Shown: positions 35,501 through 50,500, numbered from the stretch's first letter. The stretch: 64,000 bases of DNA from Pelomonas cellulosilytica (GCF_021353265.1 NZ_JAJTWU010000001.1:248001-312000), one strand, 5' to 3'. Numbers and translations: made by a program. Notes: generated from the letters alone by a model not told the origin.

Positions 35501-38500
35501 AGCTGTCCAGCGGGCTGGACCTTGGCCCCGTCGCCAAGATCCACGCCGAGCTGGAGCTGACGATGAACAGCTTCGGCCACGAGATCGTCTACGAGGTGCC
35601 GGACGAGTTCCTCGACAAGGTCGACTTCCCGGTCTACACGATCCCGGCCACGCCGCCCGGCAAGCCCAACTGGACGGGCCCGTACATGGCCCTCACCGGG
35701 CGGGGCTCGCTGGACCTGCTCGATGGCCTGCTCGACCTGCGCGGTGACTTCAGCGTCATCATCTCCACCAGTGGCGTGGAGCTGGCCGTCACGGCAACGC
35801 TGGACCTGCCGGTGCTGCAGCCACTGCAGGTCACCGGCACGCTGGGCATCGTCGCCGGCGGCATCTACGGCAGCCTGGAGGTCGGCGGCAGCGGGACGGA
35901 CAGCAAGATCATCGACGGCGGTGGCGTCTTCGACGTCACCGGCCGCTTCCTGCTGCAAATCAACACGACATCGCAGACCCAGCAAGTCCGCGGGCGCGAC
36001 GCGAACGGCAACGTGTTCGATGCCCAGGGCCAACCGGTCATCGTCAATGTCGCGCCGAACCTGCTGCGCCTGTCGGGCTCGGCCGGCATCCACGTCGGAC
36101 CGATCACGCTGTCCGGCGCGATGGACCTGCTCATCGACAGCCACGGCCTGCAGGCCAGCGGCAACGTCACGCTGGACCTGGGCGACTTCGGCGAGATGGC
36201 GTTCGCGCTCGACGCCGCCTTCGGCACCGACGCCAGCAACTCGCCGTTCTTCGCGCTGCGGGTCGACACCCATATGTCCTTCGGCGTGTCGGTGCTGAAC
36301 ATCAACGCCGCCGCCACGCTGCAGATCAACACCAGCGGCAGCGCCTACACGACGTTGTCCGGCCACACCATCGCCGGCAACACGATGTTCGACCTGACGC
36401 TCAGCGGCTCGATGAAGCTGCTGGCCTTCGATATCGACTTCGGCGGCCGCATCAGCATCGTCGACAGCATCTTCAAGCTGGAATACAGCGGCCACCTGAA
36501 CTTCTTCAACGCGCTGCAGGTCAACGTCGGTGGCTTCGTGTCCAGCGACGGCCAGTGGGAGGTCCACGGCAACGCCGAGATCGACATCCACCTGGGGCCG
36601 TTGCACTTCAACGCCGGCATGAGCGTGGCACTCTCCAGCCGGCCGCGCTTCTTCGCCGAGGCGCACGGCTCGCTGGACTTCGAGATCGACCTCGGCATCT
36701 TCGGCAGCATCGACTTCACGATCGCCGGCTTCGATGCGCAGATCGACATCACGCCCGCTGCGGCCTACGTGGCGGCGCGCGTGCGGGTCATGGGCATCAG
36801 CGTTGGCGGCAGCTACAAGTGGAGCTTCGGCGCGCCGCCGGATATCAGCCACCTGGCTGCCGACGGTACGCTGTACCTGCATGCCGGCGATGCCTCCGGC
36901 CGCTACGGTGGCGGCACGTTGTACGACGACATCACGAACGAGGCGTTCAACGTCGAGCAGAGCGGTGGCAACATCGTCGTCCGCTCGCTGGGCGAGACCG
37001 AGACCTATGCCGCCGGCAGCGTCAAGCGCATCGTCTTCAATGGTGGCAAGGGCAACGACACGCTGTACGTCGGCTCGGGCGTTGCAGCGCTGCTGGATGT
37101 GGATGGCGGCATCGGCAACGACGCCTTCGTCATTCTTGGTGGCGCGGCTGGCAGCGTGGTGCGCGGCGGCGCGGGCAAGGACGAGTTCGCCGGCGGCAGC
37201 GAGAGCGGCGTCATCTTCCAGGGCGGAGACGGCGACGACAAGTTCGTCGGCGGCGATGGTGCCGAAATCATCGACATGGGCGCGGGCAATAACCGCGTCT
37301 GGGGCAACGGTGGCAACGACGTCATCTATGTCGGCAGCGGCGAGAACAAGGTCGATGGCGGCGAGGGCGACGACGTCGTCTACATCGGCACCGGCGGCGG
37401 CAAGCTCACGCTGGACGGCGGTGCGGGGCGTGACCGCCTGCTCGTCGCGCCCTTCACCAGCAACGCGCCGCTGCAGCTGAAGGACCACGAGCTGCTGATT
37501 GCCGCATCCGCCGGCAGCCGCGACATCGTCTTCAACGACAGCGTCGAGCGCATCGAGCTCAGCGACCAGAACGCCACGTCCACCGTGTTGTCCAACCCGG
37601 ATGGCGCGTCCTGGGGCCGCAGCGGGCTGATCCTGGACACGGCCGGCGTGCTGGACGTGACCGGCGCCCGCATCGTCGCGCCAGAGGGCTTGTTCAGCCT
37701 CAGTGCTGCCGGCATCAGCGGCGTGCTGAACACCGAGCTTGCCGAGATCGCCGTCGTCAACCGCGGCACGGCGGGCGGTGCGAGCGCCGACATCGTCATC
37801 CATGAGGCGGACGACCTGCGCATCGTTACCGATGGCCGCGCGAACGGCGGTGTCGCCGCGTTGACCGGTGCGGTCACCATCGACGTGTCCGGGCGTGAGG
37901 CGCTGTTGACCCACGTGTCCGGCCAGATCAGCGCCGGCAACGGCCACGGCATCACGCTGATTGCCGACGATATCGACCTGGCTGCAGGCAACAACACCGT
38001 GCGTGCCGCCGGTGCGCTCGTCATCCGCACGCATGACGTGCACCAGAACTACGCCATCGGCGGAGCGGCGCAAACCCGCTTCGGCTGGGACCAGTCCGTC
38101 GACCGTGGCCGTTCCGGGGAGATGGAGCTCGGCATGCGCGACCTGTCCGCGCTGGCCGACGGCTTCGCTTCCATCAACATCGGGCACCGCGAACCCGGCG
38201 TGCTGATGCGCCTGGGTGACGCGAAGGACGCCAGCATCGGCGACTTCACGTTCTCCGCACGGTTCGACGACATCGTCACGCTGCAGGCTGATCGCATTAA
38301 CGTGCAGGGTGACGTGCAGGCCTCGCAGGCGCTGACGTTGAACACGCGTCTGCTCGAAGTGCAGCGCCAGAACATCAACGCGCCGCTGGGCTCGCCGGAC
38401 TCCGGCCTGACGGCCCCGACGCTGACGCTGACCGTCGACGAGCAGGCGGTCGTGTCTGGCTGGCTGCGCGCCGAGACGCGCCTGGACCTGCTGGTGCTGG

Positions 38501-41500
38501 GCACCAGCGGCGTGAACGCGATGAGCGCCTATGGCGATGGCGCCAACAGCATCACCACCGACAAGGGCAGCGAGATCAGCGTCGCGCGCGCCGATGGGCG
38601 CCTGACGCTGCAAGGCAGCAAATCCATCTACAACGCCGGCCTCGTCGTCGTGCGCGGCGAGCGGGGCGTGCTGACGATGACGGCTGGCACCGGCCTGGTG
38701 GTCACGGAGGGCGGCACCATCCAGGGATCGCTTGCGAACGACCAGCTCGTGCTGAATGCCGTCGACAAGGTCCATCTGTTGTCTGGCAGCGCTGTGCTGG
38801 CCGGCGCCACCTTCACCGGCACCACGCCGCAGCTGAGCGGTGCGGGCGCCACGCTGGCCGTCCATACGCCGGGCGAGTTGCTGATCGGCGGGTCCTTCAC
38901 CTCCGCCAGCAGTGCCGTGCTGGACGTGGGCGAGATGCATAGCAGCTTCGCCGAGTACTTTGATGCGTTGCCAGGCAAGACGCTTGCCAGCACGGCGGAC
39001 GCGGCGACGGTCGACGCCATCTTGGCCGGCCTGCGGGCTGGCAACCTGCCCGCTGCGCTCGTCTCGCTGATGAGCCAGCTGCCGTTGACCGGCAGCACCG
39101 GCGTCGTGCCGGTCGGGGCCTTCAGCGCCTTTGCCGACCTGACCATCGAGGCCCAGGCCGCCATCGCCGGAAGTCTCGGCTATGCGATGTACGCGCACGG
39201 CGCGTTCTGGAACGCGGCGACCAACGCGCTGCACGAGGCACTCGACGGCGGCTACGCGGTGGCCTACGACGCCAATGCTGTGGCGTGGGGCGCGGCCGGT
39301 GCACCGGTTGCGGGAACGCCATTCGATCAGCTCAGCGCCGCACAGAAGGCGGCCGTAGCCACGTCGCTGGGCTATGCCACCTACACCGGCCAGGTCTTCT
39401 TCAAGGCCGATGCGCCCGCCGGCCAGCAACTGCGCACCGGCTTCCTGCAAGGCGTCACGGCCGACTACGACAACGGCCAGATCGACTGGACCGGAGCCGG
39501 CGTGCCCGTGCCCGCGGGAGACCCGGCGTTCTCGCAGCTCAGCGCCGCACAGCGTCTCGTGGTGGCCAACCAGATTGGCTACCGCTTCGACTACGGTGCC
39601 ATTCCGGCCAGCGACTGGACAAACGTCACCATCGACTACGCCAGCGTGCCGATCTCGAAGTGGATCGAGTCGTACAGCGGCAACCTGGCCACCGAGATCA
39701 CGGCAGCCCAATGGGGCGCCGCGGGCAAGCCCGACAGCGGCACGCCATATTCATTGCTGACAAGCGCCCAGCAGGCGGTGGTCGACAGCATCATCCATTT
39801 CGCACCCGACGCCGGCACCACGTACGCCAGCCTCACGCCCGATCAGCGCGTTGTCGTCGACTCGTTGGTGCAACCCAACGAAGAGACGGCGTTCAAGGAC
39901 CTCAGTGCCAGCCAGCAGGCCGTGGTGCTCGCCTACATCGAGCGCACGGAGGCGGCATCTCATAAGCAGGTCAGCTTCTTCAACTATGACGCCGCGCCAG
40001 GCCGAAAGTTGTTGTCGAGCTTCGCCGAGGGCCCGGTCACCGACTATCGCAACGACAACATCTACTGGGGCAGCGCTGGCGCGCCCGCTGCGAATGCGCG
40101 TTTTGAAGATCTGAGCGCCGCGCAGCGCAGCGTCGTCGCGCATGCGCTGGGCTACACCGAGTCCGATGGCGGCTTCTTCAAGGCCGATGCCGCGCAGGGT
40201 CTGCAGCTGGTGCATGGCTTCAGCGAGGGAGGCGCCGACTTCGACGTGTCCACGATCGACTGGGGTGGTGTCGCCAAGCCGTCCGCCAGCGCCACCTTCG
40301 AGGACTTGACGCCGCAGCAGGCGCAGAAGGTGCTCGACGCCCTGGGCTATGCAAAGGTCGACCGCGAAGTCTTCGTGCACCTGGAGGCCGGTGCGTCGCC
40401 GCGCGTGACGGACGGCTTCAGCGCTGGTGCCGACTACACGGATGCGGCCATCAACTGGGGCAGCGTGCCTGCGCCGCTCGCCAACACGCCGTTCGACCAG
40501 CTCACGGTGGCCCAGCAGGACCGCGTGCTCGGGTCGCTGGGCTACATCCGCTGGGACGGCCCGGTCTATTTCAGCGCCAATGCCGCGGCGGATGCGCACT
40601 ACCGCATCAGCTTCATGGCGGGCGCCGACTACAACGTCAACACGATCCAGTGGTCCGCCGTCGACGTGCCTGCGGCCGGCAGCAGCTTCGACAGCCTGAC
40701 CATCGACCAGCAGGCCCGCGTGCTCGCCCAGACCGGTTATGTCCACTATCTCGACAACCAGCCGGTGTTCTACAAGGCCGATGCGGCCGACGGCCTGAAG
40801 CTGCGCACGAGCTTCACGCTGGGTGTGGACTACGCCGAGCCGGCCGCAGACAGCAGCAGCGCCACGCGCTGGCTGGTGCAGGACAACCAGGGGCACCAAT
40901 ACGTCGCCTACGCGTATGACGGCGATGGCGACGGCCATGTCGACGAGATCCGTGTGCTGGAGCCGCACCCGCTGTTCGGCCAGCGCGGTGCCGGCTTCCT
41001 GTTGACCGGTACGGTTACGACCTTGCAGGACAACGCCGACTTCGTCGTGCGCACGCACGACGACATCATCGTCCAGGGCAACATCAACCTGCTCGGTGCC
41101 GGCTCCGACCTGGCCCTGGAGTCCGACCGCTGGGTGTACTGGCAAGGCCAGGCCGAGATCCACGGCAACATCAGCCTCACCGGCCATGGCGCGCCGGAGG
41201 CCGGCAAGCCGGGCGCCGGCACCAGCGTGTACGTGCATGCCAGCTCCACGCTTGCGGCGCAGCAGGCGGGCGCCAGCATCACCGTCAATGGCGCGCAGGA
41301 CGTCGAACTGCACGGCGCGCTGGTCGCGGGCGGCACCATTGGCGCCGATGGCGTCAGCTTCCTCGGCCCCGACTCCAGCATCTCGGTAACCGCTGGCCAG
41401 AACATCCTGCTCGACACCGGCCTCGTCGCCAGCCGCTCCGTCGTGCTGGCCACCACCGGTGCACCGGGGGCGGACGACAGTGGCTGGGGCGTGCAGATCA

Positions 41501-44500
41501 CGTCCCGCGGCGGCCTCACCGCCTATGGCTGGACGTCCTCGCACACCGGCGGCCTCGTCGACGTTCACAGCGCCGGTGGTGTGTCCATCGCCGGCAACCT
41601 GGTGTCGGGTGGCATCCTGAGCAGCGGAAACGGCAGCAGCTTCGTCAACTGGTCCGACGAGCACTCGCGGGTGACCGTCGTGGCGGGTGGCCAGCTGTCG
41701 CTCGGCGCGATGGTCCAAGGGGCATCCGGCCAGATGGTCGAGGTGGGCGCCACGGTGCGCGCCAGCGCCTCGGTGCTGCTGACTGGCGGCGTGTCCGCCG
41801 ACAACGTCGGCCTGCGCCTGCCGGGCGCTGCCCGCGTGGTGGTCCATGAGGCCGAAGGCCGCATCGACCTCAATGCGACCGGAAACATGCAGCTCGACGG
41901 GCTGCTCGTGGCAGGCGGCGAGGTGGTGGACAGGCTCGACCCCGATGGCTTCACGCTGGGGGCCGTCATCACCAACTACGGCGGCAACTCGGCCATCACC
42001 GCGAGCGCCACCGGCCAGATCCGTCTCACCCGCGAGCTCGCGGCCGGCCGCACCATCGACATCCGTGGTGGCACGCCGGTGGGCGCCGTCGCGCAGGGCG
42101 ACGTGTTCGGTGACTACGGCATGCTGGTGGGCGGCAACGCCACCGTACACACCTGGCAGGACGACAGCACCATCTCGCTGTCCGCGGGCGGCAAGCTGGG
42201 CGTGCTCGCACCGGCCTGGAAGCAGCAACTTGTGGCCGCCGACTTCGCGGAGTACGCCAATGGCCGGCTGACGCAGGACGCATCGATTCAGGTGATGGTC
42301 GACACCGGCAGCTACACCGTCAGTGGCATCGTCACCGTGCGGGCGGCCGACACGCAGGACAACACCGGTCTCGGCGACCTCGTCGCCGACCTGCAGGCCG
42401 CATTGGCCAGCGCGGCGCTGGTGGTCACCGTGTCGCCGACCGGCACGCCGCCGCTCAACAGCACGGCGGGGATCACTGCCGATCAACTGCGCGTGCGGCT
42501 GCAGGACGGCCACCTGATGCTGACCAGTAACCGGGCCTTCTCAGTGGCCACGGCCGACCACGCCGACAAGCTGGGCTTCACGCAGGCCGCCGCCTCGCTG
42601 CGCGCCTACGTCATCGATGCGGCCGGCACCGGATCCGTCGTCAAGCTGGGCCGGGCCAACTCGCCGGGCGGCGACATCCTGATCAGCGGCGCCGTGCGAG
42701 GTCACAGCGGCATCGAGCTGTACGCCTCCACGTCGGCCAGCGGCAGCGCCAACGTCACGTTCACAGACAGCGCGCTGATCGAGACCTTGCAGGGCAGCAT
42801 GCGCTTCGCGCCGACGGGCTCGGCCACGCTGGCCGGCGAGTTCATCGCCCGTGGCACGGGTGCCGACATCGTCATCAACGCCCGCGACACGCTGGACCTG
42901 CGCGGACGATTCACCGCCCAGCGCGATATCCTCATCAATGCCGGCACTACCGAGCGTGCCGGCGAGCTGAGCCTGCACACCTTCGACACCAGTGTGCTGA
43001 CGACGCTGGATGTCGGCAGTCGGATCATCATCAGCGGCCTGAACGATGTGCGGATCGACAGCACCATCGGTGTCGGAAGCCCGGGCCTGCAGCTGTTGCA
43101 GGTGGGCTCCACGGCCGGCACTCTGACGCTGTCGTCCAACGGCGGCCGCCTGGCCAGCGGGGCGCTCATCGCGCTCAGTGGCAAGGATGTCGACCTCGCC
43201 GGCGTCATCACCAGCAGCGGTGCCACGCCGGCCAGCTACGACGACGAGGTCAGCGTCACCGCCAGCCGCGACGTCCTGCTGCACGGCAGCGTGACTCTTG
43301 CGGGTTCCATGCGCACGACGTCCGTGCGGGACACGTGGGTCTACGGCACCGTCATTTCCGCGCAGGCGGCGGGGCAGCGCCTGGTCATGCAGGCCGAAGG
43401 GGCGATCAATCTGGGGACCGTGGGCGCCGTCGCCGGCGGTGTCATCCTGGAAGGCAACGCGCTGCTGGGCCTGCTCGCTGGTACGAGCTTGACGGTCGCC
43501 GCCGATGCGCAGCTCTACACCACGGCCGACAACAGTCTCCTGTCCCTGCAGGCGCAGACGCTGAACCTCGCCGGCACGCTGCGTGCAGGGGGCGACTACG
43601 TCGGCCCCAATGGCAGCAACCCCGACTGGATCTACAGCGGCAAGAGCGCCACGCTTCAGCTCAGCGCGCTGCGCGGCATCACGGTCGGCACGCTGTCCAG
43701 CGGTGCGGGGGGCGAGCTGACGGCCACCGGCAGCATCGCCGTGCAGAGCGGCAGCAGCACCTCGGGCATGGGCTTCGAGATGAGCAACGCCAGCCTGGTG
43801 CGCGTCGACGCCACCGGGGCCGGTCGCTGGATCGGCGTGGACAAGCCGATGGACGGTCTGGTGCGTCTGGTTTCGGACGGCGACATCCGCCTGCGCGGGC
43901 ATGTGCTTGCGGCCGACACGGGGGCGGATATCGGCATCGTGTCGCGTTCGCAAGTCTGGGTCAGTGGCGATGTGCAGGCGCAGGACCGCCTGGAGATCGT
44001 CGGTGGCACGGACGACACGCGCATCGCCATCCGCGTCGACCAGCTGGTGCTGGATGCCAGCAACAACTACGTGTCTGGTGGCCAGTTGGAGACCGGCAAC
44101 AACGGCAGCATCATCCTGACGGCCATCGACAGCGTGCTGGTCGACGGTGTCGTGGGCACGAAGACGCTGGGGCAGGGCATTAGCACGCTGGTGGACATCG
44201 CCTCCGTGCAGGGCGACGTCACCATCCGCCGCGACATCAACGTCCGCAACGAGGTGGTGATCACGGGCGGCAACCTGTCGGCGCAGTCCGGCAGCCGCGT
44301 CCACGCGACGGCCGCAGGCTCCACCGTGCGCATGGAAGCGCGCAACAGCATCACCGTGTCGCCCGGCCCCACGCCCGCGACGCAGTTCTCCGATGCCGCC
44401 ATCGTGCAGGCCGGTGCGCTTGTGCACTTCGTCGCGCCAGCTGTCACGATCGACGGCCTCGTGCAGGCCACCGACGCTGCAGGGCGCGTGCTGGTGTCGG

Positions 44501-47500
44501 CCGGACGCACGGCCAGCTTCGGCGGCACGGTTTCCACGCCTGGCGATATCGAAGTGCATGCCGGCGTCGACCTGACCTGGAGCATCGGTCGGCTCGAAGG
44601 TACGGTGCAGAAGACGGACTTGCTCGGCGGTGCCATCAGCGTGCACAACCAGGGCGCGCTGCATGCCGACGGCCGCATCGTGCTGATGGCCGGAGGCGAC
44701 ATCACGCTGGACGCCGACGCGCTGCTCGACACCAACCGCGACATCACGCGCCAGCAGGTGCAGCTCGTGGCAGAGACCGTCACCAAGATCACCGGCTACA
44801 CCAAGGTGGCTGCCGGCACGGTCACGGTGCCGGAGATCACTTACCAGCCCACCGTCATCACCGAGCAGGTCGGTACCGAAAGCGTGCCGGTCGGCAGCTC
44901 GTACGTGACGATGGATGTGGATCTGGAGCAGGTCGGCTACTACAACGCCACGACCCGCCAGTTCCGCGAGACGCTGATCGAGGGCATCGACTACTACAAC
45001 CAGCTGCCCTACGCCGGCTACAACGGGTCCATTCCGGTGGTGAACTGGGCGGATGCCAGCGACGAGCAGCATCCCGGTGCGTCCATCGCGCAAGGGGACC
45101 AGCCTTCCGGTGACTACACCAACCCGTCCACCTACAAGGAGTTCCTGCAGCTGACCGATGCGCAGCGTCGTGCGGTGCTGAACACGCTGGGCTACAAGCC
45201 CATCTACCAGTTCAGCTACAGCCACGATGTGCTGCACGAGGTGAAGGATGGCGTCCCGCACAACTACACGCCCACCGATGGCACCAACCACTGGAGCGGC
45301 CCGACCTGGCGCAACAACGCTGAGAAGGTCTATTTCATCGATGTGGCGGGCTGGCGCGACAAGTACGTGGTCATGCCCGAAGGCGCGCAGGAGGACATCC
45401 TGTCCGTCGTCACCAACGCGCCGACCGAGTTCCTGAGTGGCGACTCGTCGGCCAATGGGGTCAACAACGGCACCTGGACGGTGGGCACGCCGGTCCGCGA
45501 CGACGCGAACGACCCGCTGAAGGTCACGGGCTACACCGGCCAGTCGACCACGAGCGGCGAGCTGATCGGGACCTACAAGGCGCGTGCCAATGTGTTGTAT
45601 GCCCAGGCCTCGTCAGCGTTCACCGATGGCGGTCCGTCCGCGAACATCGACCTGGACCATCGGGGCGCTTCCTGGGCGGTCTCCTATCAGAACGGTGGAC
45701 AGCGGCTGTTCGACATCGTCAACACGGCCGTGCCCGGTGCGTTGTCCAGTACGACGTATTCGCAGGCCCGACTGCCGGATTGGGCCTGGGGTTCGCCGGT
45801 CATCAGCGACCACACGGACACGGTCTCCTCCGGCCGCGCCACCACAGCCATCCAGTCCAGCCAGTTGTATTTCAACGAACTGACCGGTGCTACGTTCACG
45901 AACGCTTCGTCGTCCAACGCTGGCACCGTCATGGTGGGTGGCAGCCTGGCTGACCCATTCCACTTCACGATGTACCAGCACGTGGGCTGGAACGGCGATA
46001 CGTACAGCTTCAACCAGGGACGCGGCGGCAACACCAACGGCGACATCCGCAACCAGGGGCCGCACGACATCGCCAGTTCGGTCGCGATCGGCGGCGATGT
46101 CTTCCAACTGGTGTTGTACCGAGATGTCGGTCCGTCCGGGCCTGCGAGCTACTACACCGTCGGCTCCCCCGGCTCTTACGTCAATGGCTCTGCGAGCGCC
46201 GACTTGCTGGCCCACATGAGCAACTTCGTTGGCTCCAACGTCGGCAATGACGCGGTGTCGGCCTATCAGGTCTGGGGCAAGCATTACGAGCAGTACACCA
46301 ACTACACCTACACGTGGACCGGTGCAGCGCAGAACATCTATGCGCCGCGCGAGAAGTTGCACTACTCGCTGACGACCCAGTCGCAGGACATCCTCGACCA
46401 GCGCCCCGTCTACCAGACCACCACGTCCCTGGTGCCGGTGCAGGTCGATCACCAGGTCACCGTGTGGAAGGACGTGCCGATCGTCACCACCGAAGTCGTC
46501 ATGCGCAGCGTGGTGACGACATCGACGATCTCCGCCGGCCTGGGCACTTCTGCGGCGTCCATCAGCGGCGGCAACCTGACCATCGATGCCGGCAACACCG
46601 TGCGGCTGTCGGGCCATGTGTCGGCCCTGGGCCACCTGTCCATCGCGGCAGGCAACGAGGTCGCGCTGCACGGCGTGTCGCATACCGATGCCTCCGGCAC
46701 ACGCCCGCTGGCGGTCGAACTGGAAGGCAACCAGGTGGCAGTGAACGCCGGCGTCACGCTACGCCTGGACGACAGCGCGGTGGTCATCGGAACGCAAGCG
46801 GGCGGCCAGTCCGCCGCCGCCGTCGCGCTGCGCAGCGAGGGCGATCTGCTGTTTGCCGGCTCGGTCGGCGGTGCAGTGGGCGCCACAATGGGGCTGGTGA
46901 GCCTCACCGCGCAGGGCGACATCAGCCTGTCCGGGGGCATCACGGCCGGTTCCATCAACCTGCAGGCCGGTGCCGCCGCGTCCGATGGCAGCGGCGGCCT
47001 GAGCGGCAGCATCACGACGGACAGCGACACGCGCCTGTACGCGTTGAGCGGTGACATCAGCGTGCACGCCGGCGCGCTGGGTGGCAGCGTCATGCTGCGC
47101 GAAAGCCTCATGGACGCCAGCGGCAGCGTCGATCTTCTGGCGGCTGGCGGTCAGGTGCTGCAGGCCGTCACCGGCAGTGGCGCCAACACCGTGATCAGCG
47201 GCGAGATCCATGCGCAGTCGCTGAACGTCACGGCCGAGGCCGGTATCGTGCTGGCGATGCGCGTGGGCCACCTTGGCCTGGTCAAGCTGACGGGCGAAGG
47301 CAACATCGACATCGTCAACAAGGGCGACCTGCTGCTGGATGCCGCCGAGGCCGCCGATGGTTTCGTGCAGGTGCGCGTGTATGGCAGCCTGACCGCCACC
47401 TCCGTCCTCGCGAAGGGCGACTCGGACCGCAACGACATCACGCTGCGCACCTTCCAGACCGGATATTCGTCTGCCGATCTGCGCGTGGGCACCATCACCG

Positions 47501-50500
47501 CCGGCCGGGACAGCTCCACCACCAGCCTCGACCGCGGCGATGTGGTGCTGAACGCGCAGGGCCAGGTGCTGGCCATCGACGCCAACTCGCTCGTGACGGC
47601 GGAGACGCTCACCGTCGTGGCCGGCTCCAGGCTCGACACAACGGCGTCGCCCGGTGCCGTCACGTTGAACACGTCCGTGTTCTCTCTGGGCCTGACCACT
47701 CAGACTGCGGCCAACGTGCTGATAGACCAGAAGACGGCGCGCCGCATCACCGTGCATGACACCACGGTGGCCGATGGCAGCTTCAAGCTGCGGGCGGCGG
47801 GCGGTGCTGACCTCGCCGGCCTGCGCATCACGTCCAACAACGAGACCAACGGCGCCGATGCCGAAATCACTGTCGTGGCTGCGGGGGACGTGTTCGTGCG
47901 TGACGTCAGCGCCGGCATCTACATCCCGGTTGGCGGGCTTTTGCCCGTCGTGCGCGACGCGCAGAACAACCTGGTCACGCAGTTCACGTCGGCAGGCGAC
48001 GTGAGCATCACGTCCACCGGCGGCAGCATCACCGAGAACTTCGTCGACGACGCGCCGGACATCGTGGCCGACGTGCTGACGCTGCGCGCCCACGCCGGAA
48101 TAGTCGGCATCGAGATTGCCGCCAACCAGCTCGACGCGGTCACCGACGACGGGGACATCGTGCTCAGCGAAGTCGATGGCATCGGTCAGCTGTCGCTGGG
48201 CCTGCAGGTGCTGCGCGCACAGTCGGCGCTGCATGCAGCGTCCAGCAGCGCGCGCTCCACGGTGTCCGTCCAGGCGGAGCACGATCTGCGCGTGGACGCC
48301 GGCGCCGACGTGACTTTGGCGCAGTTGCCGCTTGTGCGTGCCGACAACCTCAGGCTGGTCAGCACTGCCGGCAGCGTGTTCGTTACCGCACCTGCCGTGG
48401 GCGCCAACCACGACTCGCTGGCCTACAGCGCAGGCGTCACCTTCATCGCCAAGCAGTCGGTGCAGCTCTACCGCTTCTTCAATGCCGAAGAGCACATGGA
48501 GTACCGCGCCGGTGACTACTTCCTGTTCGGCACTCCTGGCAATGCCACGCGGAGGCTGCCGACGGTGCTCAGCGCCGACACGCTGATCCTGGAAAGCGGC
48601 GGCACGCTCAGCCTGATGGGTGCGACGCTCAGCGCCAACCGTCACCTGGAGCTGATCTCCGGCCAGGACGTGCGCCTGGGCGATCTGGTGAGCGGCAACA
48701 CCACCACGCACACGCAGATCCTGCAGAAGACCAGCTACTACGGAGGAGCTGCCGCAGCGGGCAGCACCATCGAGCAGCTCATCATCACCGCTCGGGGCGA
48801 CACCGACATCGACCGCTCGATCGACATCAACCACGACAACGACCGCGATGACGTGTTCGTCGAGGCCGGTGTCGATGCCGACCATGACGGTTTCGCCGAC
48901 GGTGTGCTCGATGCGGGCCGCCCGGTGGCCATCCTCGGGGTGGACTACGACGGCGACGGCGTCCTCAGCACGACGGTGCACATCGAAGAGCACGCGGCCC
49001 CCGTGGCGTCCGGCCACATCAACCTGCAGATCGCAGCTCTCCCGGCGGCCAAGTTCGAGCTGCGGGCCAAGCGGGACATCAACGTCCAGCTGACCAGCGA
49101 TCTAGTGCTGTCGGGCTTCGTGGGTGGCGTGGACAACTTCGATGCGACGGGTGACGTCCATATCCAGACGTCGGGGACGTTGACGCTGCGCGGCGGCATC
49201 ATCCGCGCAAGCAACGACCTGACACTGGTGGCCGACACGCTCAGCACCGACCAGGCATCCGTGGCCATCGCCGAGAACACGCTCAGCGTCACCGCGGCGC
49301 ACGGCATCCAGCTGAACACGTTGACGGGCCGGTCCACCGGCGCTCATCCGCAGCCTGGCCACCTCACCGTCATCAGCACGCAGTCCGGTGACATCGCCGT
49401 CAAGGAAGCCGGTGCCGACGTCGTCATCGAGGAGATCTCGGCCCGCGATGGCGCGATCAGCCTGGAGGGCGGCGGCAACCTGTCCGTGCGTCGCATCGTC
49501 AACTACGCCGACCACGACGACATCACCGTCAAGGCCGCTGGCGACCTGTCCATCGACTACATCGAGGCAGGTTCGTCGGTCGGCGCACAGAAGACGACCA
49601 CCGGCGCCGCGGCGGACATCGGGCGCGTCACGCTCGATGCGGGCGGGGCCATCCAGGAACTGCGCACGGCCGCAGGCACCTACGACCAGGACGCGGCCGA
49701 CATCTATGCGGCCGAACTGCAGTTCCTGCACAACGGCAACGTGACCTCCAAGCGCCTGCTAACCTCGCAGGACACCGGTGACAACGCCCATCCCGAGCAG
49801 CTTGAAGTGCGTGTCATCGGCAGCATCCTTGCGCAGGGCTCATCCACCGTCACGGCCGAGGCCCAGCAGGTCGCTGGCGGCGCCATCATCAGCTACGCCC
49901 CGGTGGAGCTGGTCGCTGCCGGTGTTTACCGTGAACAGCAGGAGCTCATCAGCTTCCAGGGCCAGGCACTCGGTGGCCGCATCTACACCGTCACGCTGAA
50001 TGGCCAGCCCTTCTCGCGCACACTCGTCGCGGCCGGTGCCGTCGCCACCGCCGCCGAAGTGACGGCCCTGCTGGGGCAGCTGAAGACCGATATCGAGACC
50101 GGTGGGCAGTTCAGCGTCACGCTGGGCAGTGACGCCAGCCTCATCGTCAAGCGTACGGTCCCGAACACGACGTTCACGGTGTCTGCCAGCATGCAGGAGA
50201 ACGTGACGACGCCGTTTGCCCAGGAGACCACCAACGACGTCAGCATCCCGCGTGTAAATGCCGGGCTCACGCAGGAGCAGCGCAGCGCGATCACGTTCGC
50301 GCCGGATCTCGTCATCGACAGCGGCAAGGTCTACAGCATTGTCGTCAACGGCGTTTCGTACAGCGCGCAGATCGACAGCTCGCCGATCAACAACACGATA
50401 GTCGCGGGTGACTTCGCCTCGCTGTTGCGCGCGCTTGCTGCCAAGATCGATGCGAATCCCAACGTCGATGCCGCCGAGCGTGTGGTGGATCTGTCGGGCA

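Noticed and set aside
33619-39711. 2,030-codon open frame on the minus strand opposite the giant gene (also 29,089-32,418, 39,751-42,513, 42,541-45,291, 46,759-49,017, 52,798-56,154, 56,266-59,472)
   Set aside because: The translations are low-complexity Arg/Ala/Val/His-rich strings with no domain signature. They are the expected by-product of strong G/C third-position bias in the plus-strand gene.
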